NCBI RefSeq assembly: GCF_026344035.1
Contig: NZ_JAPKND010000001.1
Location: 806,001 to 870,000, forward strand
Source of the DNA: Alcaligenes endophyticus
Lineage (GTDB): Bacteria; Pseudomonadota; Gammaproteobacteria; Burkholderiales; Burkholderiaceae_B
Direction of reading: 5' to 3'
DNA length: 64,000 bases
The number at the start of each line of letters is the position of its first letter. The first letter of the stretch is position 1. Below the pieces are notes generated by a model, which did no database searches, was not told where the DNA came from, and was given only the letters and a program-made list of their open reading frames with translations. The translations under genes and the position numbers were made by a program. This document shows, one piece after another, positions 62,427-64,000 of this stretch.

Positions 62427-63194
62427 TTGTGGGCCACATCCCTGTATCGCCTGCTGACGTAAGGCAAGATCCTGTACATGCAAAGCAGCGCGTACACAGT
62501 CATCCGTGGGTAAAGCCCCTGCTGCGGCCATTGCCGGCTTGGCCAGCATACGCTCCACCGACTGCTCCCAGCGCTGCAAAGCAGTCACTCGTGCTAGGTG
62601 ACGCTGCGTGTACTCCTCTTGGATTAAGCCTTCTTTGTTAGGAGCCCGGGCCCAAAAATTCAAACGTCCTTCCCCCTCTCCTTTTGCCAGCCCTATAGGG
62701 CGCAACTGAGCGTCATAAAAATATGTTTCCACCAAGGCTACCGTCTCTTGCGCGCTGACCTCATACCGGACATTCACCACAGCCAAAAGATCCGGCGCGT
62801 CTTGCTGCCATTGCTCCAGCGATTCGTACATCTGCCAATTGGGAAAGTGCTTGTTAAAGCTGCGCCCCATCCAGCCTGGTATGAAGTCTGGGTCCGAATA
62901 CGCCACCGCTGCAGCACGTAAAGACGGGTCCATCATCGGATTTCCAAACCCTCCCCGCGCCTCGTGCTGATACTGCTGCAAATAGCGTAAATTATTTTTT
63001 GTATTTTGACTCAGCACCACACCCAACGACACATCCGGCCCTGTGGGCAAAGCATGCCAGACCGATGCCTGCACAGACTCGGGAGGCAAGTCCACCTCTA
63101 CACCCACCGTCGCGGGCGGCTCTGCCGTTGCACACCCGGTCAACATGATGGCTATACCCACCAGCACACTACCCAGCCACGTTGTTTTACTCAT
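62424..63194 (-). CDS. Lipoprotein of unknown function
   Basis: A 256-residue lipoprotein precursor with the lipobox MLTGCA near residue 21. The mature part is soluble, Trp/Gln-rich, with features such as GWMGRSFNKHFPNWQMYESL and a C-terminal CVRAALHVQDLALRQQAIQGC that could form a disulfide. The open frame extends to 63215, but the ATG at 63194 has GGAGG close upstream. It follows a Cys-rich exported protein and is likely co-transcribed. The family is not recognised. Confidence 0.7.
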   Translation of the reverse strand: MSKTTWLGSVLVGIAIMLTGCATAEPPATVGVEVDLPPESVQASVWHALPTGPDVSLGVVLSQNTKNNLRYLQQYQHEARGGFGNPMMDPSLRAAAVAYSDPDFIPGWMGRSFNKHFPNWQMYESLEQWQQDAPDLLAVVNVRYEVSAQETVALVETYFYDAQLRPIGLAKGEGEGRLNFWARAPNKEGLIQEEYTQRHLARVTALQRWEQSVERMLAKPAMAAAGALPTDDCVRAALHVQDLALRQQAIQGCGPQ

Positions 63195-63208
63195 AAGGCC
63201 TCCTTTAT

Positions 63209-63919
63209 TTAGCACATCTTGTCGTTAGGCCCAGGCCCCCCTTCACACCCATACCAGCCGGTATGACAGGGGAAATGAGAGTACCGTCTTTTACCCTCTG
63301 GAGAGTAGGAGTACCAACACTGTGACTTGCCCTGCGGTTGTATTTGTGACTGCTCCGCCTGCTGCTGAGCACTCATTTTCCCGAGTTCACTGATCGCGCT
63401 GCTCAGCCCTTGGGTCACGCTATTAAAAAACTGATCCGAACCGCGCCCCTGAGCACTGGCGTTTTGAAAAGCCACATCAGTATGCGTGGAGTCAAACGTG
63501 GGATCACGCATCGCGTTCTGAAAATGCGCTGTCTCTGGAGACAAGTCTGGCGGGCGTGCCTCACGCTTAGCCTGACCGCTTTTTGCACACACCCGACACG
63601 ACTCAATCGACACCGTATTTTGCTCAATCGCGCTTGTGCCAAATAAGCTTTCGGTGCTGCTGTTACCGCTCTTTAACACCGTAATATGAGGTGTGTTATC
63701 GATGAAGAAAGTAATTTTGGAACACGTGGCATGAGAGCTACGCAGAACTAAGGTCGCCGCACTGTTCTTAGGCTGGTTACGAATATCACGCAATTCATAA
63801 CTCGCGCTGCAACTGCCTGCTAGCTGCGTGCAATCGCAATCCACAGCCATAGCCTGGCTTGTCTGCCCTAGCAGCAAGGCCACACATCCTATACGCAAGG
63901 TGTATAAAATAGTGCGCAT
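63209..63919 (-). CDS. Cysteine-rich exported protein of unknown function
   Basis: A 236-residue protein with a signal peptide ending at AMAVDCDC. About eleven cysteines follow, grouped at the mature start (CDCTQLAGSC), at ESCRVC near the middle and at the C-terminus (SQCWYSYSPEG, then CHTGWYGCEGG), separated by a Gln/Ser-rich linker. This points to a disulfide-stabilised periplasmic or surface protein. It ends just before the lipoprotein start, so the two form a pair. Nothing in it identifies a function. Confidence 0.68.
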   Translation of the reverse strand: MRTILYTLRIGCVALLLGQTSQAMAVDCDCTQLAGSCSASYELRDIRNQPKNSAATLVLRSSHATCSKITFFIDNTPHITVLKSGNSSTESLFGTSAIEQNTVSIESCRVCAKSGQAKREARPPDLSPETAHFQNAMRDPTFDSTHTDVAFQNASAQGRGSDQFFNSVTQGLSSAISELGKMSAQQQAEQSQIQPQGKSQCWYSYSPEGKRRYSHFPCHTGWYGCEGGPGPNDKMC

Positions 63920-64000
63920 ACCGCCCCCTGATCATCCCTCTTTCTGACGATTAATTATTCTATGAAGTGACGATCGCTAGCCTACCCTAAATGGGGTATA
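63920..64000. other. Window end
   Basis: Only 81 bases upstream of the Cys-rich protein gene; nothing can be assigned beyond a probable promoter region. Confidence 0.3.

Overview
The window is chromosomal DNA of a betaproteobacterium, most likely family Alcaligenaceae (relatives of Bordetella, Alcaligenes, Pusillimonas or Paenalcaligenes). The evidence is the gene order hisF-hisI-hisE-HIT-tatABC, the petABC-sspA-sspB block, two Bug-type periplasmic binding proteins, a leucine-leader-controlled leuA and a Mla/Mce lipid-transport operon. The assignment is inferred from gene order and protein style only; there is no rRNA here. No prophage, CRISPR array or intact insertion sequence was seen.

Layout. 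1-4.9 kb: end of the histidine operon, HIT hydrolase, Tat translocase, a DegS-type protease and a Nif3-like protein. 4.9-11.3 kb: a catabolic cluster with LysR, Bug protein, sugar-acid-type dehydratase, GntR regulator, beta-keto-acid cleavage enzyme and 3-hydroxyacyl-CoA-type dehydrogenase. 11.4-16.8 kb: mscL, then the cytochrome bc1 operon with sspAB; its Rieske protein carries a twin-arginine signal and so depends on the Tat system upstream. 16.8-21.8 kb: sulfate ABC transporter genes without the ATPase, and a BetT-type carrier. 21.8 kb: a lone tRNA-Thr(UGU) with its own promoter and terminator.

22.2-30.6 kb looks like an acquired catabolic segment: biotin carboxylase, carboxyltransferase, a 73-residue biotin carrier, a class III CoA-transferase, a Bug protein and a FadR-type regulator. 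It lies between two gene-poor stretches with decayed coding traces, one next to the tRNA gene and one holding a cluster of RNA hairpins. The two carboxylase promoters share a TGACAAT sequence at the -35 element. 30.7-33.5 kb holds metNIQ and a small ABM-domain protein. 33.6-40.4 kb is a threonine-catabolism neighbourhood: tdh, kbl, a TRAP transporter, a creatininase-family hydrolase and an XRE-cupin regulator. An identical 14-base sequence lies at the tdh promoter and in the kbl/regulator intergenic region.

40.4-53 kb carries an RpiR regulator, an acyltransferase, a HAD phosphatase, the Mla-type transporter operon, thpR, and a DUF3482/DUF2868/TPM/TPM/LemA envelope cluster. 53-64 kb carries rhlE, prfC, bfr-bfd with a Fur-like site, rpoN, leuA behind a newly read leucine leader peptide with attenuator hairpins, and two secreted proteins of unknown function.
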